A stretch of DNA of 64,000 nucleotides from Streptomyces polyasparticus (GCF_014493765.1 NZ_JACTVJ010000016.1:124001-188000); one strand, 5' to 3'. Counted from the stretch's first letter, positions 52,001 to 61,149 are shown. Translations and numbers: made by a program. The notes: a model not told the origin generated them from the letters alone.

Positions 52001-53071
52001 ATGACCCAGACGAACAGGGACGCGATCACCGACGTCCAGGGTGTGCGCGTAGGGCACGCCACACGCGACGGGGACGGCTGGCTGACCGGTACGACCGTCG
52101 TGCTCGCCCCCGAAGGCGGCGCGGTGGCCGCGGTGGACGTGCGCGGCGGCGGGCCCGGCACGCGCGAGACGGACGCGCTCGATCCACGGAACCTCGTACA
52201 ACGGGTGGACGCGATCGTGCTGACCGGCGGCAGCGCGTACGGGCTGGACTCGGCGTCGGGCGTGATGGCCTGGCTGGAGGAGCAGGGACGCGGCTTCCCC
52301 GTCGGCGGCCCGGGCAAGGTCGTCCCCGTCGTACCCGCCGCCTGCGTCTACGACCTCGGCCGGGGCGGCAGTTGGCGGGCGCGGCCCGACGCGTCCTTCG
52401 GGCGCGAGGCGGCCGAGGCCGCATCCGAGGACGTACGCCAGGGCTGCGTCGGCGCGGGCACGGGCGCGGTGGCCGGCGGGCTCAAGGGCGGGATCGGCAC
52501 CGCGAGCACCCGGCTCGCGTCGGGCCACACGCTCGGCGCGCTGGTCGTGGTCAACGCCGTGGGCGAGGTGACGGATCCCCGTACCGGGACCCTCTACGGC
52601 CGGTACTTCACCGCCCCGGAGGGCCACCCCGCCGACCGCCCCTCCCCTGAAACCCACCACCGCGCCCGCCTGCGCCTGGCCGAAGCCAGATCCCGTACCG
52701 CCGAACTGCAGGCCGCCACCGGCCCCGGCGCCCCGCTGAACACCACCCTCGCCGTCGTCGCCACCGACGCCGCGCTCACCAAGGCCCAGGCGCAGAAGCT
52801 CGCGGGCACGGCGCACGACGGCATCGCACGCGCCGTACGCCCCGTACATCTGCTGCACGACGGCGATACGGTCTTCGCCCTCGCGACCGGCCGCAAGCCG
52901 CTCCCTGACGGGGAGTTGGAGGCCCTGCTCACGGTCAACGAGCTGCTCGCCGCCGCCGCGGACACCGTGACCCGCGCGATCGTGAAGGCCGTCGAGGCGG
53001 CGGAGAGCGTACGAGGACCGGGCGGGGAGTTCCCGTCGTACGCAGAGCTCTACCGCCGTACGGACGGCTAG
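52001..53071 (+). CDS. P1/S58 family self-cleaving peptidase
   Basis: A 356-residue DmpA/NylC-type Ntn hydrolase: DVQGVRVGHATRDGDGW at the N-terminus, VLTGGSAYGLDSASGVM, GAVAGGLKGGIGTAS, and the autocleavage site in APLNTTLAVVATD, where Asn-Thr cleavage exposes a Thr nucleophile. Known members hydrolyse peptides with N-terminal beta-amino or D-amino acids or nylon oligomers. ATG 52001. The 114 bp before it, from the MFS stop, hold no gene. Confidence 0.9.
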   Translation: MTQTNRDAITDVQGVRVGHATRDGDGWLTGTTVVLAPEGGAVAAVDVRGGGPGTRETDALDPRNLVQRVDAIVLTGGSAYGLDSASGVMAWLEEQGRGFPVGGPGKVVPVVPAACVYDLGRGGSWRARPDASFGREAAEAASEDVRQGCVGAGTGAVAGGLKGGIGTASTRLASGHTLGALVVVNAVGEVTDPRTGTLYGRYFTAPEGHPADRPSPETHHRARLRLAEARSRTAELQAATGPGAPLNTTLAVVATDAALTKAQAQKLAGTAHDGIARAVRPVHLLHDGDTVFALATGRKPLPDGELEALLTVNELLAAAADTVTRAIVKAVEAAESVRGPGGEFPSYAELYRRTDG

Positions 53072-53200
53072 CCGGACCAAGCCGACACGCGGGATGTCCC
53101 GACGCGGCGCACAGCCCCCTCGCGCAACAGGCGCCCCAACTTCCCTACGGCGCCCGCGACCTGGGAACCCGCGAGAAGTCTCGTACGTTTTCCCGAACGA

Positions 53201-53215
53201 CGGACATGATGTCCG
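53201..53215. promoter_or_regulatory. 15-bp palindrome upstream of the DUF6227 gene
   Basis: CGGACATGATGTCCG, a dyad with one central base, in the 341-bp gap between the peptidase and DUF6227. Several CCATGG words follow at 53278-53322. A candidate operator; nothing else is recognised in the gap. Confidence 0.4.
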
Positions 53216-53412
53216 ACCGAGGCACTACGGTGAGCGGCCACGAGGTCACAAGCAGCGACTGCCGGTCGGTGGCGGACCCATGGACAACCATGGACCCCCA
53301 TGGCCCCACGGCCCCCATGGACCGGCAGCCGGCGACCGACGGCCGAGTGACATGTGTCAGCGCCCCAAGCCAGTGCCGCGGCAAGGAAGCTGTGGCAACG
53401 CCGGGAGAAACC

Positions 53413-54162
53413 TTGAGCGTTCCGTACGAGACCCCCCAGGAGCAGATCGGCCGGCTCCTCGGACACGCCCTCAACTCCTTCGAGCTGCCCGACGAGACGA
53501 TGGCCCGCCTCGAGACGGCGCTCGCCCATGACTCCGTGCTGCACTCGGCGCAGCACAGCGCGGGCCTCTACCGCGAGACGTACCGCCACACCTGGCTGCT
53601 CACCGACGGCAGCGCACTGGTCCTGTGGGAGCTGGTGCACAACGCGACGGCGCGCCGCGAGACGCAGCACGAGCTGTACACGGAGGCGGAGGAGGCGCAG
53701 ACGGCGGCGGCCCGGCTGCCGTTCCCGGCCGACCACGCACCGCGCCACGAAGCGCTCGCCACGGAGGGTGGTGCGGGCGCCGAGCCGCTGCTTCTGGAGA
53801 CGGTGCTGCTCGTGGCCCCGGCACCGCGCCGGGCATATGCGCACTTCGCCCACGAGGACTCGGCCGACCACGGCCGCAGGCTCCTGCGCCGCGCGGAGAA
53901 CGCGGACCGGCCCGGCGAGGAGACGGCGAGGCTGCTGCGTACGGCGGTGGCCCACCAGATCACCCAGGCCTTCGGGCGGCCGGGTCGTACGGACTCGGGG
54001 TTCACGCTGTACGAGCACGCGTTCCTGCTCGCGGACGGGCGTGAGCTGAGCCTGTGGGAGATCGAGCACACCGACTCGCCGGACGGGCGGCATGTCTGCG
54101 AGGTGTACGGCGAGGAGGGTCAGGCCCGCGGCGTCATGGAGGGACGCGGCGCATCGCTCTGA
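53413..54162 (+). CDS. DUF6227 family protein
   Basis: A 249-residue protein beginning (L)SVPYETPQEQIGRLLGHALNSFELPDET, with two related segments RETYRHTWLLTDGSALVLWELVHN and SGFTLYEHAFLLADGRELSLWEIEHT, which suggests an internal duplication of one alpha/beta domain. TTG 53413 has GGGAGA just upstream. It matches the Streptomyces DUF6227 family of unknown role; no signal peptide. Confidence 0.82.
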   Translation: MSVPYETPQEQIGRLLGHALNSFELPDETMARLETALAHDSVLHSAQHSAGLYRETYRHTWLLTDGSALVLWELVHNATARRETQHELYTEAEEAQTAAARLPFPADHAPRHEALATEGGAGAEPLLLETVLLVAPAPRRAYAHFAHEDSADHGRRLLRRAENADRPGEETARLLRTAVAHQITQAFGRPGRTDSGFTLYEHAFLLADGRELSLWEIEHTDSPDGRHVCEVYGEEGQARGVMEGRGASL

Positions 54163-54249
54163 GGCCCCGGCGCATCACTCCGAGGTCCCCGAAGCATCAC
54201 TCTGAGGCCCCGGCGCATCACTCCGGAATTCCCCGCGTACGGGACCGCT

Positions 54250-54522
54250 CTAGCGCGTCTCGCTCAGCCTGCGCACCAGCCCCGCGAAGGCCGCGTGCTC
54301 CTCTTCCGTGAGGTCCACGCGCTCGATCGGATGCGGAACCGACTGCCGCGGAATGCCGTCCAGATGGGCGGGCACCGCACCCGCGCGCCGGCTCTCGCGC
54401 CAGACGGCGATCTCGAAGCGATCGCGGCGCAGGAGGCGGGCGAGGCCGACGACCCAGGCCACGGTCGCGACGAGGAGGACCGTCAGGCCGATCTGCTGGA
54501 CTACCGAGATCTGATCGAACAT
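54250..54522 (-). CDS. small membrane protein, 90 aa
   Basis: One transmembrane helix (QIGLTVLLVATVAWVVGLARLL) at residues 10-31, then a cytoplasmic basic region (RRDRFEIAVWRESRR) and an acidic C-terminal helix (ERVDLTEEEHAAFAGLVRRL). ATG start at 54522. Convergent with DUF6227. No known function. Confidence 0.6.
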   Translation of the reverse strand: MFDQISVVQQIGLTVLLVATVAWVVGLARLLRRDRFEIAVWRESRRAGAVPAHLDGIPRQSVPHPIERVDLTEEEHAAFAGLVRRLSETR

Positions 54523-54624
54523 GCGGGCCAGTGAACCTCACGCACGGGCCTTACGACAGGGCCGGAATGGGACTTTGGTCCTGAAGTGACGTATCTCGCA
54601 CATCGGATACGTCCGGACATACAA

Positions 54625-54664
54625 CAAGGCCCCGGATTCCCTCGTACGGAAATCCGGGGCCTTG
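54625..54664 (-). terminator. Terminator of the fructose PTS gene
   Basis: Perfect 14-bp stem CAAGGCCCCGGATT / AATCCGGGGCCTTG, 43 bp past the PTS stop codon. Confidence 0.88.
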
Positions 54665-54707
54665 TGCGGCAGTTGGGACCGGGTCTCGGTCGGCCTGCCC
54701 GCAGGCG

Positions 54708-55778
54708 TCAGACCGAGACCGTCTCCTTGGCGGTCACCGGCGCGGCCTGGGCCTGCGCGGGCACGGTGGCCTCCGCGGCCGCCGGCTTGCGCATGCCCTT
54801 GAGCAGGATCACCAGGCCGGCCGACACACACGTACCGGCCACGACCGCCACCAGGTAGAGCAGCGGCTGCCCGATCAGCGGGACCACGAAGATGCCGCCG
54901 TGCGGGGCCTGCAGCGTGGCGCCGAACGCCATCGACAGGGCGCCGGTCACCGCGCCGCCCGCCATCGAGGCCGGGATGACGCGCAGCGGGTCGGCCGCCG
55001 CGAACGGGATCGCGCCCTCGGTGATGAAGGAGGCGCCGAGCACCCAGGCGGCCTTGCCGTTCTCGCGCTCGGCCTTGGTGAAGAGCTTGCCGCGCACCGT
55101 CGTGGCCAGGGCCATCGCGAGCGGCGGGACCATGCCGGCGCCCATGACCGCGGCCATCACCTTGAGGTTGCCGTCGGTGGCGTTGGCGCCGAGGCCGCCG
55201 ACCGCGAAGGCGTACGCGACCTTGTTGAGCGGACCGCCCAGGTCGAAGCACATCATCAGGCCGAGGATGACGCCCAGGATGATCGCGTTGGAGCCGTCCA
55301 GGGATTCCAGCCAGTCGGTCAGACCGCTCTGCAGCGAGGCGATCGGCTCACCGACCACGAGGAACATCAGGAAGCCGACCACCGCCGAGGAGATCAGCGG
55401 GATCACGACCACCGGCATGATGCCGCGCAGCACGGGCGGGATACGGACCTTCTGGATCGCCATGACCGTGGCGCCCGCGATCAGACCGGCCGCGAGACCG
55501 CCGAGGAAGCCGGCGTTGATGGTGACGGCGACCGCGCCGCCGACGAAACCGGGCACGAGACCGGGCCGGTCCGCCATGCCGTACGCGATGTATCCGGCGA
55601 GCACCGGCACGAGGAAGCCGAAGGCGAGCCCGCCCACCTGGAAGAACAGCGCGGCCCAGCTGGCGGCCTCGGCCCAGACGAAGTGGTCGACGACCGACTT
55701 GGCGGTGTTGATCTCGTAGCCGCCGATCGCGAAACCGAGGGCGATCAGCAGACCGCCGGCCGCGACGAACGGGACCAT
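54708..55778 (-). CDS. fruA: PTS fructose EIIC, 3' part of fruA cut by AICE 2
   Basis: A 356-residue membrane protein covering most of the fructose-family EIIC domain: MVPFVAAGGLLIALGFAIGG at the start, GLMMCFDLGGPLNKVAYAFA and GASFITEGAIPFAAADPLRVIP (substrate region), and a polar tail. EIIC domains normally begin about five residues earlier with TGVSYMVPF; here the frame meets a stop codon 12 bp upstream of SYM, where AICE 2 begins. Streptomyces FruA is an EIIABC fusion, so EIIA, EIIB and the promoter would lie past the element, outside the window. Probably non-functional. Confidence 0.88.
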   Translation of the reverse strand: MVPFVAAGGLLIALGFAIGGYEINTAKSVVDHFVWAEAASWAALFFQVGGLAFGFLVPVLAGYIAYGMADRPGLVPGFVGGAVAVTINAGFLGGLAAGLIAGATVMAIQKVRIPPVLRGIMPVVVIPLISSAVVGFLMFLVVGEPIASLQSGLTDWLESLDGSNAIILGVILGLMMCFDLGGPLNKVAYAFAVGGLGANATDGNLKVMAAVMGAGMVPPLAMALATTVRGKLFTKAERENGKAAWVLGASFITEGAIPFAAADPLRVIPASMAGGAVTGALSMAFGATLQAPHGGIFVVPLIGQPLLYLVAVVAGTCVSAGLVILLKGMRKPAAAEATVPAQAQAAPVTAKETVSV

Positions 55779-55779
55779 G

Positions 55780-55800
55780 TAGCTGACGGTCTACTTTTGC
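55780..55800. other. attachment junction of AICE 2 with fruA
   Basis: Homology to EIIC coding sequence ends at about 55787 and element DNA follows, 47 bp before the serine recombinase start. The exact core dinucleotide cannot be set without the other junction. Confidence 0.6.
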
Positions 55801-55833
55801 TAAGGTACTTACCTCTTGGATTGGAGACTACTC

Positions 55834-57459
55834 GTGGCCAAACCGTCTTCCAAGTGGCAGATGCACCCGGACCTTCAACGGGCACTTGCCGATGGTCAGA
55901 CCTTCGAAGACTGGCTTGGCGACAGGAAACCGTGCTGCTCATACGCTCGCATCACACTCGATCGGCGCGAAGAGAAGGGCGTGGCCCGGCAGCACCGCAA
56001 CTGCGACGAGTTCGCCGCGCAGCACGGTTGCGCCATCGTCTACCGGTACACGGACAACCACATCACCGCGGCGGACCCGGACATCGAGCGGCCGGCGTTC
56101 CTCCGACTGGTACGCGACCTTCGTGCCCGCCGAGTTGAGGAAGGGCACCCCATCCACGGCGTGTTCGTCGTCGAGGAAGAGAGGGTGGTGCGGCTACCCG
56201 AGGACTACCTGAAACTGCACCGCGCACTCACCGTGGACAAGAACGGGTTGTACGGCGTCACTGACACCAGAACCGTCCTGGACGTGCACAGCGACGCCGA
56301 GATGCTGCGCGGTCTGCTCACCTCAGCCATGGGTGAGCGCGAGGTGGTCAGGGTCAAGCGCCGCGTAAGCCGGAACGTGCGCGATCAGGCCCTTGAAGGC
56401 GCCCCGAGTGGACCACGACGGTTCGGCTGGAAGGGAGCGGACCCACGGGCCGGCCGCAAGGTCAATGAGGAGCTGGACCCCAAAGAGTCGAAGGTACTGC
56501 GCGTAGCCATCGACATGGCCCTGTCGGGCAAGCACTGGTCCAGCATCGTGAAGCACCTGGACGACAGCGGATACCTGACCAACCGTGGCAACAAATGGTC
56601 CACCACTCCGGTTCAGTACATGCTCACCAATCCGGCCCTCTGCGGATACCGCATGATCAAGGGCGAGTTGATCCGGGACCCGAAAACAGGCGAGCCCGTG
56701 GTTGGCAAGTGGGAAGCGATCTGCACCCCTGAGGAGTGGTACAAGCTCATTGACCGGTGCCCCGTCTGGTTCAACCTGGACGGAGACACCGCCTCAACGC
56801 GCTATCGCGAGAAGGTGCAGCGCGAGGGCAAGAAGGACTTCCGAGGCATGGCCGAGGCGACCCGCCGATTCCTCCTGACGAACATTGCCCGATGCGGCTA
56901 CGCCAAGGAGGACGGGACGATCTGCGGCGCGAAGATGAAGGGGATGGGTCCCGCAGGCACCAACAAGCAAGACCGGTATCGGTGTGGCGACCCCAGGTGC
57001 AACAAGGTAAGCCGGCGAGCTGACTACGTGGACAAGGCCATCGAAAGACTGGTGGTCAAGTTCCTGGAGAAGCAGTTCGCGGCGCTCAAACCGGCCGAGA
57101 AACCTTGGTACGGCGAGGGAACGCTTAGTGCCCTGGTTGCCAAGCGGACTGAGATCAAGGCCGCCTACAAGGCGAACGCCATCAGTATGGCCGAGTACCT
57201 CGACTTCAAGGACAGCAACGACGCTCAGATCACCGCGTCGCAGAAGGACCGGGACGACTACTACGCGGAGCAGGCAGCAAAGAACTTCCTGGCGGGCTTC
57301 ACGCGCGAGAAGTGGGAAGACTTCGACATACGGCAGAAGCGCAAGGCCATCGCGACCGTTCTGCAGGCTGTCATCATCCACCCGCTACCTCAGGGGCGTG
57401 CACGCAGCAGCGCCTTCGACGCGGACCTGTTGGAGCCTGTGTTCCGGGCGGTTCACTGA
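55834..57459 (+). CDS. large serine recombinase (integrase) of AICE 2
   Basis: A 541-residue recombinase with an N-terminal resolvase domain (SYARITLDRREEKGVARQ to about residue 150), a Recombinase domain (PSGPRRFGWKGADPRAG, GYLTNRGNKWSTTPVQYMLTNP), and a zinc-ribbon domain (CGYAKEDGTICGAKM ... CGDPRCNKVSRR) with a C-terminal coiled coil. GTG 55834 with TTGGAGA upstream is preferred to TTG 55816. At the catalytic Ser position of the RxS motif there is Thr41. It lies at the element edge in fruA and is its likely integrase. Confidence 0.9.
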   Translation: MAKPSSKWQMHPDLQRALADGQTFEDWLGDRKPCCSYARITLDRREEKGVARQHRNCDEFAAQHGCAIVYRYTDNHITAADPDIERPAFLRLVRDLRARRVEEGHPIHGVFVVEEERVVRLPEDYLKLHRALTVDKNGLYGVTDTRTVLDVHSDAEMLRGLLTSAMGEREVVRVKRRVSRNVRDQALEGAPSGPRRFGWKGADPRAGRKVNEELDPKESKVLRVAIDMALSGKHWSSIVKHLDDSGYLTNRGNKWSTTPVQYMLTNPALCGYRMIKGELIRDPKTGEPVVGKWEAICTPEEWYKLIDRCPVWFNLDGDTASTRYREKVQREGKKDFRGMAEATRRFLLTNIARCGYAKEDGTICGAKMKGMGPAGTNKQDRYRCGDPRCNKVSRRADYVDKAIERLVVKFLEKQFAALKPAEKPWYGEGTLSALVAKRTEIKAAYKANAISMAEYLDFKDSNDAQITASQKDRDDYYAEQAAKNFLAGFTREKWEDFDIRQKRKAIATVLQAVIIHPLPQGRARSSAFDADLLEPVFRAVH

Positions 57460-57605
57460 AAGAGTTCCCGAAGGATCTCTATCTGCTCTTCGCCGAGCCC
57501 TGGAGCGGCTTGTGCGTGCGCTGTCGCCCAGCGCTCGATCTGCTCCTCTACCGGGTCTTCCCGGGAGTCTTCGAGCAGCTCAACCTCAACTGTCGTAATG
57601 GTCAT
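57453..57605 (-). CDS. 50-aa protein, candidate directionality factor
   Basis: ATG 57605 overlaps the repSA stop (ATGA) and has GGAGGG 8 bases upstream. The protein begins MTITTVEVELLEDS and is acidic and helical (DPVEEQIERWATAHAQAA then EEQIEILRELF), with no known domain. It takes the place that Xis has in AICE 1, and its stop overlaps the convergent recombinase stop by 7 bp. A role as recombination directionality factor is inferred from position only. Confidence 0.6.
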   Translation of the reverse strand: MTITTVEVELLEDSREDPVEEQIERWATAHAQAAPGLGEEQIEILRELFQ

Positions 57606-58975
57606 TCGAGTTGCCCTCCTCCCAATCCGTCGCTGAGCGCTTCGCGTGCGGTGTCGCGATTGGTGCGGATGTCTTCGGCGATGGATGCGGCCAGGGCGGA
57701 TTCGCCGGGGGTGTGGCCGTGGCCGGCGTAGGCCCAGTGCGCCAGGACGAGCGTCGTGTCTGGCTCGGGGAGGCCAAGGGCTTGGCGTTGCTCTTCGGCG
57801 CGGTAGTTGGCGCGTACGGCGCGGCGTTCACCGAAGGTGCGTGAGTAGGCGCGGGACTTGGTGAGGAAGTGCCCCCGGAAGCCGAGCATGTGGGCCCACT
57901 GCCACAGCTTGCGTTCGGGGTAGAGCGGGTTGAGGTCGTGGCAGGCGCGGATCAGCCGGCGGGCGTGCTCGGGCACGCGGGCGCGGTCGAGTTCGGCCAG
58001 TTCCCCGATGCGGCGGTCGAGGGCGCCGGTTGTTTCGGCGGCTTTGGTGGCGTACTTGGCCACGTAGGAGGCAACGGCCCCTTCAGTGAGGTCACTGCCG
58101 TCGCCAAAGGCCCCGATAGGCCGGATGTCGAGCTGCCGTCCCCAGCGCAGTACGCGGGCCGGTTGGTCGCCGACCGCCCGCACGGGCACGGTGACGTACG
58201 GGTGAGCGTGGGCTGCGTCGATGGCATCGGTGAGCAGGTCGAGGCTGGCCCAGGGGGGCGGAACCGAGTCGGGCCCGTCGGGTCCGTCGATGCGGATCAC
58301 AGCGTGGAAGTGGATGGCACCGCGCTTCTGAAACTCTGCGACCTTGTTGAACGACAGGCGCGCCGACTCCTTGAATTCGACCTGAGTGAGCCCGGCACGG
58401 AGGGCCAGTTCGCGGCGTAGGCGGTTGGTGAAGCGGTGCCACAGCTCGCCTGCGTGGTTGTTGAAGAGCACGGCGCCCGCGTAGTCGTACGACTCAGGGT
58501 CCAGCGGGGTGCCTAGGTCCGGATCATCCTCACCGTGGCGGGTGCCGCAGCGGCAGCGGCCGGTGTCAGGGCGGTTGTGCACCGGGCCGAAGCTCGGGGC
58601 GGTCAGGGTCGCGAAGACGCGGGGACGGTCGCGGACCGTGGCGGGGATGCCCATCCGGTCGTCACCGGTCAGGCCCGCTCGTACGAGGTGGTAGGCGTCC
58701 CCGGCGTACAGGTAGGCGCAGGGCTCGCAGCGTGAGGCGCGGCGGTTGCCGCAGGCGATGCGGAGCCGGCCGCCGGGCAGAGCGCCCGTGTCCGTGTGGT
58801 GCAGCACCTCCCCTGTGCTCTTGTCCTTGACCACTGACCAGCCCGTCAGGTGGATCGGGTTGGAGCAGCCGCCGGTACGCCGGATCTGTTCGCGCCAGGC
58901 GTCGAAGTCCGGGGCGGAGGCGACCCGCAGCACGTCCGCGAGGACGATCGGATCGAGGGTGTCAGCGTCCGGCAT
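57602..58975 (-). CDS. repSA: replication initiator RepSA of AICE 2
   Basis: A 457-residue HUH initiator very similar to the AICE 1 protein: CEPCAYLYAGDAY, FATLTAPSFGPVHN, IHFHAVIRIDGPDGPDS and VASYVAKYATKAAE with the nicking Tyr. It overlaps the ASCH gene by 14 bp and the 50-aa gene by 4 bp. Intact in length and motifs. Confidence 0.92.
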   Translation of the reverse strand: MPDADTLDPIVLADVLRVASAPDFDAWREQIRRTGGCSNPIHLTGWSVVKDKSTGEVLHHTDTGALPGGRLRIACGNRRASRCEPCAYLYAGDAYHLVRAGLTGDDRMGIPATVRDRPRVFATLTAPSFGPVHNRPDTGRCRCGTRHGEDDPDLGTPLDPESYDYAGAVLFNNHAGELWHRFTNRLRRELALRAGLTQVEFKESARLSFNKVAEFQKRGAIHFHAVIRIDGPDGPDSVPPPWASLDLLTDAIDAAHAHPYVTVPVRAVGDQPARVLRWGRQLDIRPIGAFGDGSDLTEGAVASYVAKYATKAAETTGALDRRIGELAELDRARVPEHARRLIRACHDLNPLYPERKLWQWAHMLGFRGHFLTKSRAYSRTFGERRAVRANYRAEEQRQALGLPEPDTTLVLAHWAYAGHGHTPGESALAASIAEDIRTNRDTAREALSDGLGGGQLE

Positions 58976-59378
58976 GTGCGATCACCTCCCGGACTGAGGC
59001 GACGAGTTGGGGCGTGGGGGTCCACAGTCCGCGCGCACCGGACCAGGGCAGCGGCTTGACGAGGGTTCGGAGATCGGTGAACTTCCAGTGCCACTGGCCG
59101 GGGGCGGACCACAGCGTGCAGTACCCGTCGTTCTCGTGGCAGTCGACGAGCCGGCCCACGGCGAGGATCGCGCCTCGGGGCTGGGGACGCTTCAGGAACG
59201 GCCGGGCGAGCGGCAGATCCCACGCCTCACGGTCGGTGGTCAGCCCGGCATGGATCAGGACCCAGCCCCGGTAGTCGGTGGCCCAACGGCGGTTCTCGAT
59301 CCGCTTCGTGCCGTAGGCCATGGCAGACGCCCAGGGCTGCCACAGGGTGAGTGCGCGAACCTCCGAGTGCGCGGCCAT
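58962..59378 (-). CDS. ASCH/PUA-like domain protein of AICE 2
   Basis: A 138-residue homologue of the AICE 1 protein with the same ALTLWQPWASAMAYGTKRIE and WVLIHAG segments. Its ATG overlaps the methyltransferase stop (TGATG), keeping the coupling seen in AICE 1. Confidence 0.8.
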   Translation of the reverse strand: MAAHSEVRALTLWQPWASAMAYGTKRIENRRWATDYRGWVLIHAGLTTDREAWDLPLARPFLKRPQPRGAILAVGRLVDCHENDGYCTLWSAPGQWHWKFTDLRTLVKPLPWSGARGLWTPTPQLVASVREVIAHAGR

Positions 59379-60910
59379 CAGAGCACCTCCAGCAGGCGGG
59401 AGGCGATCCACTGGGCGACGTTGGCGGGCACGGCGTTGCCTGCCTGTTTGGTCTGCTCGCCACCGTGTCCCAACACCGTGTAGTCGTCGGTGAAGCGCTG
59501 GGCACGCAGGTGCTCACGCGGGGACAGCATCCGGAAGTAGCAGTCCTCCAACGCGATCTCTTCCGGTGTCGCGTCGGCGCCGAGGACCACGCCGGCGGAG
59601 GTGCGGGTAGCGATCGTGTGCAGCGGGCCATCGGTCGTGGTGGGTCCGCCCTTGCGGTACGGGATCACGAGCCCGTGATGGTTGCCCCCGGCGGTGATCG
59701 AGGCGAGCGGATCGGCAATGGCGCGGGTGGTGGAGCCGCCGCCGCGGTGCTCGGTGATGAACGCGCCCGGGACCAGGAGCGCTTCGGATTCACGAGTCGT
59801 GCGGGTGCGCATCGGCACGGTGACCGTGGCCGCGTCGGTGTTCCAACTTCCGCCGACCGGGACCAGGAGCGGGGGTACGGCGATGCCGTCGCCGATCCGG
59901 ACCGTGCGGGTGGGCAGCGGCGAGGCGTTCGCGGGGTAGGCGCGACCGTCCCCGGTGTCGGAGTGGTTGACCGTGACCATGGTCGGCACACGGTGCTTGG
60001 CCAGCCCGAGCCGGATCTTGCGCAGCGTGGCAGCAGCGAGCGGGCGCATACCCAGGGTGTCGCGATCACCGATCCGGATACCGGGGTCGGTCCAGTTGAT
60101 CGCGGTCGCGGCGGGGCGCACGTACGGCTCGATCACCTGGTGACGACACTGCGCGTTGGGGCAGCGGAAGTCGTACTGCTGGCGGTACTTGCCGATCGTG
60201 TGCGCCCGCTTCGTCTTGCGGTTGATCCGCCAGGACTGCACCGCCAAGACATCCGACTCGCACGACGGGCACCAGGCCGGCGGGCGCACATCGAGGTCCG
60301 GCGCGCGCATCTCGCGGCGGGTGAAGACGACGAAGATCCGGTCGCGCCACTGCGGGGCGTGCTCGTTGCCGTCGTCGTCGCCGATGTGGGCGGCGGTGAC
60401 GGAGACGATCTGATGGCGGAAGCCGAGGATCTCCATGCCGTGCAGCCACCAGGAGAACAACGGCCAAGCGGTCGCGAAGCGAGGCACGTTCTCACACACC
60501 ACCGCGTCGAAGTTGTGCACCTCAGCCGCCCGCAGGATGTCGTACGCCGTCGCCCGGGTGCGCTCCCAGGCCGCATCGGCGATCGGGCCTTCCTCGAAGA
60601 GGTCCAACTGACCTGCGGTCGGGGCGGGTTTGGGGCGGGCTACTCCGTCGGCGGGGCTGCCTTCGGTGCAGATCGGGGAGCCGACCAGGACCCGGGCCTT
60701 GGGCAGGCGCCGCATGTCGTAGTGATCGAGGTCCACGCACAGGTGCTCTGCCTCGGGGAAGTTCGCCGCATGGGTCTCGACCGCGCGGTTCCAGTGGTTG
60801 GCGCCGAGGACGACATCGAAGCCGGCGCGGCGGAAACCGTCGGAGTCACCGCCCGCACCGCAGAACAGGTGAATGGAAGTGGGCCGTGAGGTCGCGGGGC
60901 GGCGCATCAT
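59378..60910 (-). CDS. C5 cytosine DNA methyltransferase of AICE 2
   Basis: A 510-residue near-copy of the AICE 1 enzyme with FCGAGG, SPICTEGSP, ENV, QWRDR and QAGNAVPANV all conserved. Differences cluster in the repeated segment at about residues 315-440 and in the zinc site (CPNAQC). The two enzymes probably recognise the same or a closely related sequence. Coupled to both neighbours by overlaps. Confidence 0.92.
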   Translation of the reverse strand: MMRRPATSRPTSIHLFCGAGGDSDGFRRAGFDVVLGANHWNRAVETHAANFPEAEHLCVDLDHYDMRRLPKARVLVGSPICTEGSPADGVARPKPAPTAGQLDLFEEGPIADAAWERTRATAYDILRAAEVHNFDAVVCENVPRFATAWPLFSWWLHGMEILGFRHQIVSVTAAHIGDDDGNEHAPQWRDRIFVVFTRREMRAPDLDVRPPAWCPSCESDVLAVQSWRINRKTKRAHTIGKYRQQYDFRCPNAQCRHQVIEPYVRPAATAINWTDPGIRIGDRDTLGMRPLAAATLRKIRLGLAKHRVPTMVTVNHSDTGDGRAYPANASPLPTRTVRIGDGIAVPPLLVPVGGSWNTDAATVTVPMRTRTTRESEALLVPGAFITEHRGGGSTTRAIADPLASITAGGNHHGLVIPYRKGGPTTTDGPLHTIATRTSAGVVLGADATPEEIALEDCYFRMLSPREHLRAQRFTDDYTVLGHGGEQTKQAGNAVPANVAQWIASRLLEVL

Positions 60911-61149
60911 CGGGCCACCCCCACCACGTCGTTGGCGATGGCGTCCAGGGCCTGTGCCGCGTCGATGGCAACCCGAGCGAGGGTGCGCAGCGCGTCACCG
61001 TCCCCGGCGGAGACCATGAGCACGATGCGGCCGTGGTTACCCTCGATCTCCAGAGAGACGAAGGGACGCCCCGAGGAAGAGGCGGGGTAGGCGTCCACAC
61101 TGACCACAGAATCGGCGTCCAGGTGGGTGGAGACAGTGAGGTACCTCAT
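60907..61149 (-). CDS. hypothetical protein, 80 aa, variable slot
   Basis: Begins MRYLTVSTHLDADSVVSVDA, contains SLEIEGNHGRIVLMVSAGD and a C-terminal helix. It overlaps the methyltransferase start and the preceding zinc-finger stop by 4 bp each. It replaces the unrelated 84-residue protein of AICE 1. Function unknown. Confidence 0.68.
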   Translation of the reverse strand: MRYLTVSTHLDADSVVSVDAYPASSSGRPFVSLEIEGNHGRIVLMVSAGDGDALRTLARVAIDAAQALDAIANDVVGVAR

